64,000 nt of DNA from Karalla daura (Eukaryota; Chordata; Actinopteri; Chaetodontiformes; Leiognathidae), in contig CM055194.1 of the NCBI GenBank assembly GCA_029224185.1, forward strand, positions 24,394,902 through 24,458,901, written 5' to 3'. Position 1 is the first letter of the stretch. Every line of letters starts with the position of its first letter. The notes beneath the pieces are model-generated. The model had not been told where the DNA came from. It worked only from the letters and a program-made list of their open reading frames with translations, and searched no databases. A program made the position numbers and the translations under genes. Positions 33,441 through 45,349 of this stretch are shown here, piece by piece.

Positions 33441-35753
33441 TCAATTAGGTATAAAGTAGAGAACATAATAGTGGGGTATTTCATATTTGTTATAATCAAA
33501 ATATCAAAAAACCTCACTGACCTCAGGTCACTGAGGCCTCCAGACCAGAAATAACAACTGGATTAAAAAAAACTATTTTAATTATTACTATTAAAAAACA
33601 TTTACACTAACTTGAGTTGGTAAAAAAGACCAAAGACAACATCATGAAATAATCTATGTGCAAGTAAAGATGGTCTTTGTATCTAGCATGTAAAGCCCTG
33701 ATGAGTCAGATGTAGTCTTTCACATAAAAGTGAAAATTGTCATTCGTCAATCCCATTCAAAGTTAGAAAAGAAAGTACTGAGCTGATAAAATACTTACTG
33801 TAAAAACAATCAAAGTGGCCCCAAAATAAACTGCAGTGAAGAGAAGAAAAGTCCCACGAATGGCACGCAGTACTTAAAAGGATGTTTAGCAGAAATATGT
33901 GTTACAGTGTGTTACTAACAATCTATTTCTGAGCTCTGACATAAACTCAGAGTTATGAGTTCACTCATTGTAGCTGGTCTGTGAACACAGCGCAGGGCGT
34001 GTTTCTAAGATTAAACAGGCGCTCAAACCTGGAAGCATCAATGAACGAGTGACACAGGGAAGAGAAGGACGGAGAGATGAGTGGAGAAGAGCGAGATGTG
34101 CTGGCAGGGTGACATCAGACCACTGAGGAACAGTCAGAGGAAGGAGCTCGACAGACAAGTCTTACTTGAAACTTATAAGGCAAAGAGCAGATGTGCAGCT
34201 GCAAAAAGTTATGTGTTAAACATGTTGTGCTGTGGCTCGGTTTAGCTTGATGTCAGTTGAACCGTACATTTCAGCTAAACTGAGTCATCTTTAGAGTTGA
34301 GTTTTTAATGGTTCATCTTATTAAAGATGAACCCAATGTCCTCCGTGTACATGTTGGTCCAAAGTGTATTTGTGTTTGCGTTAGTGTAGAATGGATCATG
34401 ACACACACACATATGGACGCATGCACACTCATACACACACTCAAACTGGCTAATCCATACAGATGGGAGCTCCCTCGCTACCTACGTATACCTACATATC
34501 ACACTGACCACACCAGTGACACTTCCTGACACTTCCTGTGCATTTCCTGACATGTCGGAAGTTGAAAGTTTGCTGTTTTTGTTTGAATTAAACTGTTGTG
34601 ACTGTTCACTTGGCAGGTGTGTGTGAGTAATCTCACCTAGGGCATCATATTGGGTAGAGCCCTGTGTGTGAACCACAAGCACACGGCTTTACCTTTAATT
34701 TCTGGGAAGAAATCCTTCCAACACAATCCATGTGTTGTTGTAAACACGACATTCGTTATCAGCTGTTAGCGTGAGCAGACATCTTGGGGCTAACCTGGCT
34801 AGCATCACAACAGACGCACCTCGGGCCAGATGTGGTCCGACCCGCAGGTACGTGCCCAGGTCTGTCTCAGATGAGGCGGTGTCGCCCTCTAGAGGCTCAC
34901 CGCAGAACTGCGCCACCCCCGCCTTTCAACATGGAAATCCATCCCTCTATGTGTGATTTTTATTTTTCCGTCAGAAATGCATTTAAAAGATTCATCCAGC
35001 GTGGTTTCAGGCATTAATAACATGTTTTACTACAAGAGGATGATTATTTTCACAAGAATCTTCTTGCTGTTGTCAACTTACATGCAATTCAGTAAATGAT
35101 TCATAGATGGCAGCAAAGACGGTGGAGGAGACGAGACTAAACCATCCAATCCATCACTTTCACGTTTACACTCGCACCCTGGGGCAGAGCTTTAGACTTT
35201 ACACTGGGGAATTAAACTGCAGAAAACCCACACAGACAGACCCTGAGTCTGGCCAGGGTCTGATTCAGTAATGTTAACCTGGTGTTAGGGCTATGTGAAC
35301 GTCATACCATGATGGAATGTAACAGCGATAGAACTTTTCTTTCCTTTAGTCTAAAAGTTTGACCTACATTTATTTCTAATAGTTGAACATATCACTGGTT
35401 AAACAGAAACACAGGGACGACATACTTCACTTTTCAAAGTCTCTTAGGGGAGGTTGTGAGCATGACCACAATTGCAGCTGGATGACATGTTATCGAGGCA
35501 GGTTCAGGATGAGGTTTTATTCACCATTTCATCAGATAACATGGCATCTTCAGCACAGCCACAGCAAACCACTCCAGTTATATGTCCAGTTAAGGAGAGT
35601 CCTCGGCCATGAGGCTGGGAGACTCCACACAAGGTCAATCACTTTATTTCCCCCCATATTTATTTCTATCAACACCCATTTACATGACATAACAGTGAAA
35701 GCTGAACACATATAAAACACCATGTTCCATAATACACTCTTCACATATTCAGC

Positions 35754-35757
<4 letters not shown>

Positions 35758-35797
<40 letters not shown>
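35758..35797. repeat. (CA)20 microsatellite
   Basis: Uninterrupted CA array. Confidence 0.98.
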
Positions 35798-35798
<1 letters not shown>

Positions 35799-38224
35799 CC
35801 ATCCCCCTGAACCTACAGTAATCTCCGCCTGGCTGCCCCAGAGAGTACAAACCCAGAGCCTGCGGTCTGGGACAGCCTTTTGCCCACACACCCTGAAAAC
35901 ACAAGGACTGGAGAGTACACATACACCTCATAGTTAGTCAAGGCACATGCTTAGCGAGCAACCCAACACACATCCTCTTATCTGGCTGTTGAACCACTTG
36001 ACATATTTCTCATACACGTTACTCTTACGTCCCTCTCCACTAGGTGGAACTGTGTGGCCTACACAGCAACTATCTAAGTCAATAGACAATTACATTCCTA
36101 CAAATGTGCAAAATGCAGTGTGTTAAAACATATTGTGCATATGTTCGTTTAAGTACTGTTGCTCCTCCAAAGTGCTTGTGCAGTCATGTGTGAAGTGCAC
36201 GGTGCTATAGTATGTGTGCAAACCACGTGACAGTGTGCTCCTAGTCACAGAGGTTTTGTTAATGAGGAAGTCTGTTCATGCGACTGTAACCACAGATGAC
36301 TTGATGACCTCCTGCCAAAAATCATCTTTCAGAGCCTGTACAGTGCTGAACAGCATCCCCTGCACAGGTTAGACACAGATCAACCAGAATGATTGGAATG
36401 ATTGGATAGTTTGAAGTTTATTTTCTAAAGCAAACAGCAGAAACATGACACAGTTGAAATGAGAAGCCAAACTGAACTACACAAGACCAGCAGGAAGTGG
36501 TGGTATCTAAGGGGCTTTTCTAAACTCTTTTTCTGGTTGAAAGATAAAATGTGGTTGGCCAGATGCCACCCCTGGCTTGGTCTACAAAGACAAGAGATCT
36601 ACAGTTTAGAACAGTCTCATGTGTCCTTAAACCCATTCAGCATTGAATAGTGATGGAGGTAGTGTAAAAATATGGGCATGTGTAGCTACCAGTGGAACCA
36701 GTTCTCTAGCTCTATCTATTGGTGTGGGACTGCTGGTAAAAGCATAGGGATGAACTCTTCAGTCTTTCAGGGAACGTCACCTGGTCATATCAAACGCTTC
36801 AGAAGTGCTCCGACAGTGCTCCATGGAGCAGTTTTTTTGTTTGTTTTTTTAAGGTAAAAAAGTTGAATTTTCCACCTGACCTGAGTCCAGTTATTCCTTG
36901 ATTCTCTTGCTGAACACTTTAAGGAAAATGCCCCAAGAACAAGCAGGAAAACCCAGCGTCTGGTGACGTCTCTGGGTCTGAGGCTTCAGGCCTTCATTGC
37001 CAGTTTAACGGTGACTGTTAGAACTATTGCTCACCTTAAAAAGGTGGATGACATATAAAAGCTGTTGTAAATCCTACAATGTTCACCTGATTTGGATGTA
37101 AATGCCCTCAAATTAAAACTAGAGATAAAGATGATTTTGATTTTATTGTTTTAGAATCCATTGTGGTTATATACTGAACCTAAATGCTTAAAATTGTCAT
37201 TGTTCAAATAGTTCTGAGCCAAACAGTGGATGTGGAGAAGAATGATAAACTGAGACGACCGTACCTAATTAGTGCCATAATCACTAATCAGCTTTGTTCA
37301 GAGTAAAGAAAACACTTTCATGTGTGTCGTGTCATTTTATGCAGATATGAGTCTAGAGATGTCAGTGTCCTGATCGGAGGCAGATAAGAAACTGTGTTGA
37401 CTTGTTATTTTACATTCCGAACGCCTTCCACCATTGCCTCGAATGACGAGAAGCTGATATTGAAACAAGCTGCAACCACAACTCTGTCGATGGTGTGTGC
37501 TTCAAATTAGTTGCAAGACCTAAATATGATTGTGCAAGATAATTCAATATCGATGGCATCTAGAGTGTTTCAGGAGAATATCTAACATGACAAATTAATT
37601 CTATGATGCAGTTAGTTCACTTTTGCTGTGATTTACTTCCCAAACAGTCAAGAGACCTTTTCTGTCTATGTAAAAATCTTATTTTAGACAGGATGTGGGT
37701 CTTGACACACAAAAACATTTGAAGCTTTTCACGATGAAGGATCACAGAAAGCAAAAGCTCGGTCACAAAAATCAGCTTGCATGTGAGACACTGTGGGGAT
37801 TTGCAAGCAGGAAGGAAACAGATTAGACGTGCCCCTGAGCTTTGCCCACTGTGCACACCTCCACGTACTCCGCTCACATTTTGGTAGTTTGTGGTGTACT
37901 GACACATAACGCATTAAAGGTGTTAAAATGAAAAAAAGGAGTCTGCAAAAATGAGAGTGCGCTGCATCGTGGTATGTAAGATGAGCTCAACACCTTAAAT
38001 CAATTTCAGCTACTTTGCTGCTAAGTTCAGCCGCATGTGATTGGTTCTGCACGTCCCGTGGCCCTCAGTGGAATATATGGAAATCATGGGAGCCACAACT
38101 GAGTCGGTGTCTTTATCTCAATACTTTCCAGTGGTCATGAACAAAACTTCTGTGGGTGTGTAATACCTTCAAACTTGAAAACAATCGCCAGCTCAACAAT
38201 GTGATAATAATCTCAGATCATCTC

Positions 38225-38230
38225 TTTATT
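38225..38230 (-). terminator. Candidate poly(A) signal of faslg
   Basis: TTTATT on the + strand is AATAAA on the gene strand, about 380 bp after the stop codon. An ATTTATTT-type AU-rich element lies just inside the UTR at about 38299-38308, as expected for a short-lived cytokine mRNA. Confidence 0.5.
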
Positions 38231-38611
38231 TACTTCAAAACACATTTTCACTCGCAACAGCACACATTCAGACATGTTCCAGTGTGGCACTGACACGAAA
38301 ATAAATATTTTAGACACGCTACAAACTACTTCTGCAGGTTAGTGTTAACGCAACGTTCAACAATCTTTTTTGCTTTTTGCTTCCATTCATTTCACTGCCA
38401 ATTAAAGCTGGAGATAAAGAGAATGTGTAAAAAGTTCTCAAGGCTTCGACATTACAGACATTTCCTTTGATGCGATTCAGTGCAGGAGTGATTCGGGGGG
38501 CTGAAGCCATGAGTGAGTTTCACTCCTGCCTGAGACATACTGAGCGGTTTACAACCCGTCATTGGAGTAAAACTACGAGGCATGAGAAACGCCACGTCAC
38601 CCCCCAGCTCC

Positions 38612-40173
38612 TCAGATCTTGTACAGACCGAAGAAGTTGGCATAATTTGCGTGAGTAAGGAAACTGGGGTGGGACACGTTCACAAAAACTCTGTCGAGCT
38701 TCTGCAGCTGCAGGGCGGCGCCCAGGTAGCTCTCGGTGGTCCAGGGGTGTCTGAAGGGCTGGGAGCAGAACCCCGCCCTGTGGGCCTCCATCAGGGTCAG
38801 CTGCGCCGGCCTCCTCCCTCGCCTCAGGAACACCGAGTGCAGGAAGGAGGACGTGGGTGAGCAGTCCTTGAAGGTCAGCTCCACCCGAGAGTAAACATGG
38901 TAGATTCCGGTCTCGTTGACCTGCAGGCCGCCCTCGGCGTACAGGTAGGACACTCCTCCCGACGTGAAGGCCCGGCTCACATGAGGGTCCCATCGCAAGG
39001 TCTGCCGGAAATTCTCCTTCTCGATGCGTCCTGGAAGAGGAGAGGAGTGACGTCAGTCCTCTCAGGCACATGCAGAGCAGAAACTGACTGAGCACAGGTT
39101 GGAGTTTGGTATTACCCATGACATGTGCTGCAGGTCTGTCATCTGTGTCCTTTCCAGTCAACTCAAAAAGCCCTGAAACAGCCGCCACACAGTTGCATCA
39201 GCTCACTGATTTCAGGTCAGAGCAGCTTCATTTAATGGGGAAATTCAGGACAAATGTTTCTGTGACACTTTACATGCAGAGTGGGTCTGAACTTCAACTA
39301 TTCTCTTACCAATTTGCTTCTCAGGTCCCGTGACTTCAGGCTTCTCCTTCAGTGAGACAAAAGTGAAACAGAAGACCACATCACACAAGTGTTTGCACCT
39401 CCACTGCATCTCTAAACAGTCTCTCACAGTCCCCGTCAGAGGGAGGAAATCCGGCCTCTCTGGACCCGCGGCCACAAACCTAACGATGGTTTGCATTTTT
39501 AAATGTCAGAGCAGAAATGGAAGAAATGAGGTAACCACGTGGTGGCAAAAAAATTCATTATTTAACTTTGCAGAACTCTTTAAATTTTCCAGTTCAGGGT
39601 TTCCACTCTCCCACCTGACACCTCTCCATCACCCCCAGCAGAGGTGCAAAAAGTCACACCTTTTACTACTGTCAGCTTTGCCCCCATAACAACCATACGG
39701 GGTAATGCTCTCCACAGAGGAATGTTATCAAAATTAGCCCTTTCTGTTAAAACTACTTATCCTGCCTCTAAAAATCTGCGATTAACAACCTCAAAGTTTT
39801 CCACACATTGCTGCACCTATCATTAGCTAAACAATTCAGTCAAAGTTTCAAACGATGCACTTGCATATACATGACTATCTCAGGCAGTGGTTCTTACCTT
39901 TGTCATATTCCTCAGTGTTCTCTGCATAGTCTGGATCTGGTAGGCTTCAAACCCCAGGGCTGCAAACACCAGCAGGAACAGCATCAGCACCGCCAGAGAG
40001 GAGCCGGTGCTGGGTCTGACACAGCTCTGGCGCTTCACCCGGCTCGTCTCCCTCGGCTGGGCTGGAGGGAAGTTCCAGCAGGGGACCAGCTGTGGGGGCT
40101 GTGACAGGTGCTGGCCTCGGCCCTCATCCACCAGGAACACCTGGGGGAACGGGTAGCTCTGCTCATGGCTCAT
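38612..40173 (-). CDS. faslg: Fas ligand (TNFSF6), complete four-exon gene
   Basis: Exons on the minus strand are 39898-40173, 39310-39346, 39116-39172 and 38612-39030, joined in phases 0, 1 and 1 to give 262 residues (human 281). Residues 1-57 are a cytoplasmic tail, 58-75 a transmembrane anchor (LAVLMLFLLVFAALGF), and a sequon NMT sits at 90. Exon 2 encodes PEKQIG, matching the human LEKQIG stalk. Exon 3 carries RPAAHVMG, the start of the TNF homology domain. Exon 4 holds NETGIYHVYSRVELTF, the cysteine pair of FKDCS and GFCSQ, and the C terminus NFFGLYKI (human TFFGLYKL). The trimeric ligand triggers apoptosis through the Fas receptor. The tail lacks the long polyproline block that binds SH3 domains in mammals; only QPPQLVPCWNFPPAQP remains. 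Start is the first ATG before the tail. Confidence 0.97.
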
Positions 40174-41910
40174 GGTGAAGGTCCTGCCAAACTAGGTGCA
40201 CATCTGTCAAGTCTGCACAAAGGAGGTGAGTGCACTTTTTGTTTGAGCACCCTTGATTAAAAAAAAAAAAAAAAAAAACAGGGCCTCAATACTCTCCACC
40301 CACTAACACCTCCCCCACTTAACTACAGGGACAGTAGCACATTATGGTGCGACTCACAAAGGAAAGAAGCTGTAACAAAATCGATGTTCTTAATAGACCC
40401 ACCCCTGATATACCCCAAGATATTCCTGTCTAACTGCAGGATTTATGAAGCTTTAGAGCAGTTTAAGACTCTTCTACGTGGTTACTTACAGCTTTGACGC
40501 TGCACTGCGCCCTTAGAGAGCAGAGGGGGAAGGAAACTAGAGGTTTCAGCTGACCTTCACCTCACCACACGCCCATCTTCAACTGAGACAGAAACCTCTT
40601 CATATATTCCAGGAAAGGAAAGACTGAGTATCTTCACACAATCACCTGCCTGGCTTTTCATGAGAAATTGAGCTTGTCACAGACCAGGTGAGATACTGCT
40701 TCACATCGCTGCTTCGAGCGCACTCCATCCAATCCAAGCAGCCTTCAGTATCAGAGTATTTCTGCATCTAAAGTGTTTATTATCGACATGCATTCTTCTC
40801 ACATCAGTCGCAATTAAACACAGTGTTAGTAAACAGTGATACAGCAGTTTCAGAAGCACATAAGAGTATTCTTGGTGGGCAGATGCTGCTGCCACATGAA
40901 AAGGTTGCAGAGTGTGTGCTTTCCTGCATGCTGCTTGTCAGGGGGAAAAAAAAGTTGTGAAAATAAAGACAGCTGTAGAGATGCAAGAATAACCCTGCAT
41001 CACTGTCTCAGACGTGAGGGGAGCAGACAGACGACAGGCCCGTTAAACCACCGTTGATCGATTACTAACCAGTAGAAAGAACCGCCTTCTCTTATCTTAA
41101 AATCATTAAGGTCTGAATAGCACATGGGGGACTTTTGCCCTATTCTATTCATCACAGTTGCATTTTTCCATAGATCAGATCTTATCTGGTGTTAAACAAA
41201 AAAAATCAGTTTCGGATCATTCAACAACCGCACAGCGGAGGTGGGCTAGCATCTCACTCTTCAACTATGTGTGAACCTGCAATGCTTTTTCATCAGAATT
41301 GGACTTTTTCACAGTTATTCTGTCTACCACAAAAAGTTAAACTCATTAAGCGTCTAGGTTATGCCCACTGCAGCAAAGGTTTCGTTTCTCCAGGCCCACC
41401 GTGCAGGGTGCAGAGTTCTCACCAGGAGGGCAGCTGCGTCAAACGTAACCAAAGCCTGCACAGCGTGTCTGCACCCTTCAGTACAAACTGATGTGTCAGT
41501 TTCCCAGAAGTGTCATGCTGAAAGCGGTCCTCACAGCTACAGCAGCAGCAGAGGTAGCAGCAGTGAACGGGTTAGGTGGGAGGGTGGGGTTTTGGGGTCT
41601 AACCAGCATGTGTTCCGAGTTTCTGCTCTAGTTAATAAAACCAGATGATGAGACGGATCACTGAATCAGCAAGTATCTGCCTCAAACACGGGTAGTCTCT
41701 CACACACAAAGCCCCGACCTTCCAATTTTCTGTTGCATGGTGGAGGTGGTTGTGGTTACGGTGACTGACAACATAAATGCAAAGTCTTAAAATGAGAACA
41801 TCTCAACCTGAAATGAACATCACTCACATCGCAAGCAAACGTTCCTCTGCGCAAAGAGCGTGGCTGAATTTGCAGTGTGACTCTTATAGAAACTCCCATT
41901 ACAAGCATCG
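40174..41910. other. faslg upstream region and flank of the coiled-coil gene
   Basis: No exon seen. A poly(A) run at 40259-40278 may mark a retroposed insert. Adjacent GGAAA cores at 40607-40620 (CCAGGAAAGGAAAG) resemble NFAT sites, which drive FASLG in mammals; this is inference. CAG-rich repeats occur at 41530-41560. Confidence 0.4.
40259..40278. repeat. Poly(A) run
   Basis: Twenty A residues less than 100 bp upstream of the faslg start codon. Confidence 0.95.
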
Positions 41911-44742
41911 TCACAATGTCTCACACTCCTCGTCAGACGAGGAGTAGCACCCCAGTCCCAGGACGTGACGTGTCCTCTCCTCAGTTGTTCCACAGTCTGC
42001 CTCACGCTCCTGGACTGAACTTTTCAGTCCAACAGCGGATCCTGTCGATGCCCTGCGTTTGCTCTCTGGGTCCTTTTGGGTGTTGTTGCTCTGGGTCTGT
42101 CTCAGTGCGGCGTAGTTTAGATTGGGCAGACCAGACTGCAGCACTCTGGCTAGACTCTGTGTTTCAGAGGCTTCAGGCTGCCGCGGCGCTCCCCTGAATG
42201 CGGCGGTGGCCACAGCAAGCCTCGTACGGTCGAAGGCGAGCGGCCGGTCCTGGTCTGCACAGACTGCCTCTGAGGTTTCTGAGACTGAGCCGCTGGGGTC
42301 GACGGGGTTAAACGGTGTCTCCAGACGTCTCTCGGGTCCTTGTCTCTCTGAGGTTTTACAACATCCTGTCCTCGTGCGAGTGGAGTCACTCTCTCTATCG
42401 CTCTGCTCACTGCTTCGGTCACCTGGGTCACACAGTCGAGGATTTTTATCTGTAAACGAGTGGGAATACACAGAGGGATGAAAGGTCAGTCTTTAAGGGA
42501 GAGCACAACAATTTTTTCATCAAGTCAATCCAGGCACATGTCAAAGAAGACTAGAAGTTTAGAAGATTTAATGCTTGTTATGCTTCTACTGGATATTCCC
42601 AAGATAAATGCAATAGTAGTTATTGTAGTTATTGTGGGTTATCGTCTCAGAAATACTGACACTGCTCTCTGCAGAGCATGGCAAACAACCACCAAAACCA
42701 CACCTGACATTATGTACAAGTGTGACGTGTTCGCTTCTTTCTAAGAGGGAAACATTGGACCGTGCTCTGATCAGAAACCCACTTGCAACGTTGCCACTTT
42801 GTCATTGTGAAACTCTGCACTAGAATGAAAAATCATCCAGCACAGGGTCTCGTTAGTATCATTTTCCAGGACTGTTCCAGGACATTTTCACTTGCTACCA
42901 AATGAGTTGTAACACTACATCTTTATACACGCCCCCCACATCTTTGAAGATTATCTTTTACAGTTTTACTTTCATTTAAACTGAGGAATACAATTATCTG
43001 CCTTATAGCTTAAATTCTGTTGGTCTGCACAGTTCGTTTTCTCTTAATCAGTTAAATTCTGACGAGCAGAGATATACTGGCAATAGTATTCAATAGTATT
43101 CCAGTCTTGTCTTCCACTTGTTCAGCCTGTGACATCCTGAGGATGACTGTCCCCCTTCAGACCCTCAACCTCAAGACTCAGCTCAACCCACAATATGTTG
43201 ATCTGGTCTTAAACTTCCATGTTCTGGTATAAACCTTGAACAGTACAGACTTTTCAGGAGTTTGTGTACATGTGTACAACGAATTTGAACCTCATGATTT
43301 TTCTTGTACCATGCATGTACACAGATTGCTTTCATTATTATAGAAAAAATGTATCTATAAAATAATCTGATACACTTATAAATCATGATAATATCTTTGA
43401 CAAGATACTGAGCCACGAACTGCTCCATGGTGCTGCATCATCTGTGTGTTTTGGGGTGAATGTGACACACCCTGTAACAGCACTTTGAGTGGTCAGGCAG
43501 GTGAGAAAAGTGGAACCAGTCCACTTAGCAAAGTCAGAATGGTGAATCAACAAAGGAAATGATAAAGTCTGAATAAAAGTGTTGGTGAATGTAGCCACAC
43601 TGACCATTACACAGAGGGTCCTGCGAGAACGCTCTCCGCTTACAATACGGCCGAGGGGTCCATGGCTTGTGTTTGCAGGAGGGGTCAAGAACTCGCAGTT
43701 TGGAGATGAAGCTTTTGTACTCTCTCTCTAAAGCCTCGATGTGCAGCTGGAACTCAGCGATCTTCCTCTCAGGGTAATGAGTCAGCTGGGATTGCTGAGA
43801 AGAAAGGTAGATATGAGTTAACAAACAGCAGCATCATTGTAGAGAACATCTCACACATTTCACAGTTCACGTACCTGCAAATAATATTCTATTTCATTCT
43901 TGATGCTGGGGATCCACTTTTTCACAGAGGAGGCTGAGTTTAGAGCAGACTGAGAGAGACAATAACAGGGTGAAAAACTAGTATGACAGCGTGAATGTGA
44001 GCCATTCATGACATGGATCCTTACCAGCCTGGGTCTCTTCTCATGCACATCTTTGAGGCGTCCCTCTGTCAACGAAATGATGAATAAAGTGATTATGGAC
44101 AAATACTTCATTCAAATACTTTTCAGCAAAACTTCTGGAACTGTTTCAGTACAAAGTGGGTACAATGATGGATGGTGGATAAATTTTTTAAAAAGTTATT
44201 TGGATGAATAATTTTAATGCATAGAAAAACATGATAACGTGAATAGCTCCATGTGACAACTGATTCATCATCTTACTACTAATCAAAATAAGCATCTAAA
44301 AATGTTAAAAGAAGACTCCCTCAGACCTCTATGAAGATGTGGATAAAGCAGTATTTGCAGACCGTTACAAAACATAAAATTATATTTATCATGATTTTAC
44401 CCGAATTTTCAACTTACTTAAACAGACATACAGACACTCTACACTGGCATAACAAAAAACTTCCAGAAAATAAGTATCATTTAAATTTACTTTCTATCTA
44501 ACCTGACTAAAGCACTTCACTAAAGCATGTCAAACAACACCAATGCATATTTTAAAGGTTGCAAAAGGTTGCTTCTTGAACCCGGCTGTTAGGCTATTGT
44601 TGACGTTAGCATTAGCATAGTTAGCTGCAGTTTTCGTCATTACTGTGAATGCTTTCGCGGTGTTTTCCTGCTCACCCTCTCTGTTCTTCTGCAGCCACAG
44701 TCTGTTCAGCCTCCCTTGTTGTTTTTCCTCGTTTCTGGCCAT
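41911..44742 (-). CDS. Conserved coiled-coil protein of unknown name, complete five-exon gene
   Basis: Minus-strand exons are 44676-44742, 44025-44065, 43875-43949, 43605-43794 and 41911-42449, phases 1, 0, 0 and 1, giving 303 residues. All five have clean acceptors and donors. The N-terminal half is highly charged and helical: MARNEEKQQGRLNRLWLQK, then EGRLKDVHEKRPRL, SVKKWIPSIKNEIEYYLQQ, and HYPERKIAEFQLHIEALERE, ending in KHKPWTPRPYCKRR. I regard this as a conserved vertebrate family but cannot name it with confidence. The C-terminal exon is low-complexity and ends GLGCYSSSDEECETL, an acidic serine motif suited to CK2. There is no signal peptide or membrane segment; a nuclear or cytosolic scaffold role is a guess. 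It lies in tandem with caiap on the same strand, its start about 600 bp from the caiap stop. Confidence 0.85.
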
Positions 44743-44810
44743 TTTTATCCTGAAACACGAAGGGTCTGAATCACCATGGTCTCCTAAGCACGAGGAGCAA
44801 CCAAAACACT

Positions 44811-44867
44811 GTCACGTGACATGACTACAACCGTCACGTGAGGCTAACGTCACGTGGGTCCTGACGT
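44811..44867 (-). promoter_or_regulatory. Triple GTCACGTG boxes and CRE-like site upstream of the coiled-coil gene
   Basis: GTCACGTG occurs at 44811-44818 (within the palindrome GTCACGTGAC), 44833-44840 and 44849-44856. These are 70-115 bp upstream of the start codon. A TGACGT follows at 44862-44867. The motif is that of USF and MiT/TFE factors (CLEAR-type). No TATA box is evident. This looks like the core promoter of a housekeeping-type gene. Confidence 0.6.
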
Positions 44868-45230
44868 CTTGAACGTCGTCTAACAGGCAGAGAAAGTTTT
44901 TTCCCGCTATTTTCATTCGTTTTTCTTTTTCACCTCGTTTCACAGTTTCAGTCCTAGTCGGATCGAGAACCTTTCTGTGACTTTCCACGTTTTTTCCCTG
45001 TTGTGTGTGGTGTGGACAAGCCAGCTTTCTGAGATTGGATTTTGATGTCAAATGCTTTAGTTTTGCTAGCTGGACTGCTCCTTTTGAAGATTGTTCATGA
45101 ATTTCAGACCAGGAACTGCAGCATCATAATAAAGCCTCCTCCCTGTGTTTTCGTTATGGTGTATGTATGTATGGTGTATTTTAAAAGTTGCTTTGAGCAA
45201 GAAATGCCACAGAGAATGTGATATGGTCCC

Positions 45231-45236
45231 TTTATT
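45231..45236 (-). terminator. Candidate poly(A) signal of caiap
   Basis: TTTATT on the + strand (AATAAA on the gene strand), about 115 bp after the caiap stop codon and well before the next gene's promoter. Confidence 0.5.
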
Positions 45237-45349
45237 GGCATGAAAAGCTCTAGAGGTGAAGTTTCATTACATTTCTGAATAAAATGTCCTCAGCACCATT
45301 CATAGTTTTTAATGAAGCTCTGAGATATAATGTGAAAACATTTCTCCCC

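Larger units (their letters stand above)
30861..38200. other. No gene seen
   Basis: Long AT-rich stretch to the right edge of the faslg 3' region. Holds a short TTAGGG-like run (31381-31411), repeat-tail pieces (about 32080 and 33365), a CTCF-like motif (34879-34896) and a CA array (35758-35797). No splice-supported exon was found on either strand. Confidence 0.5.

Noticed and set aside
38559..39188. 209-codon minus-strand frame over faslg exons 3-4
   Set aside because: Shadow of the faslg exon in another frame; the correct frame has the TNF domain and NFFGLYKI end.
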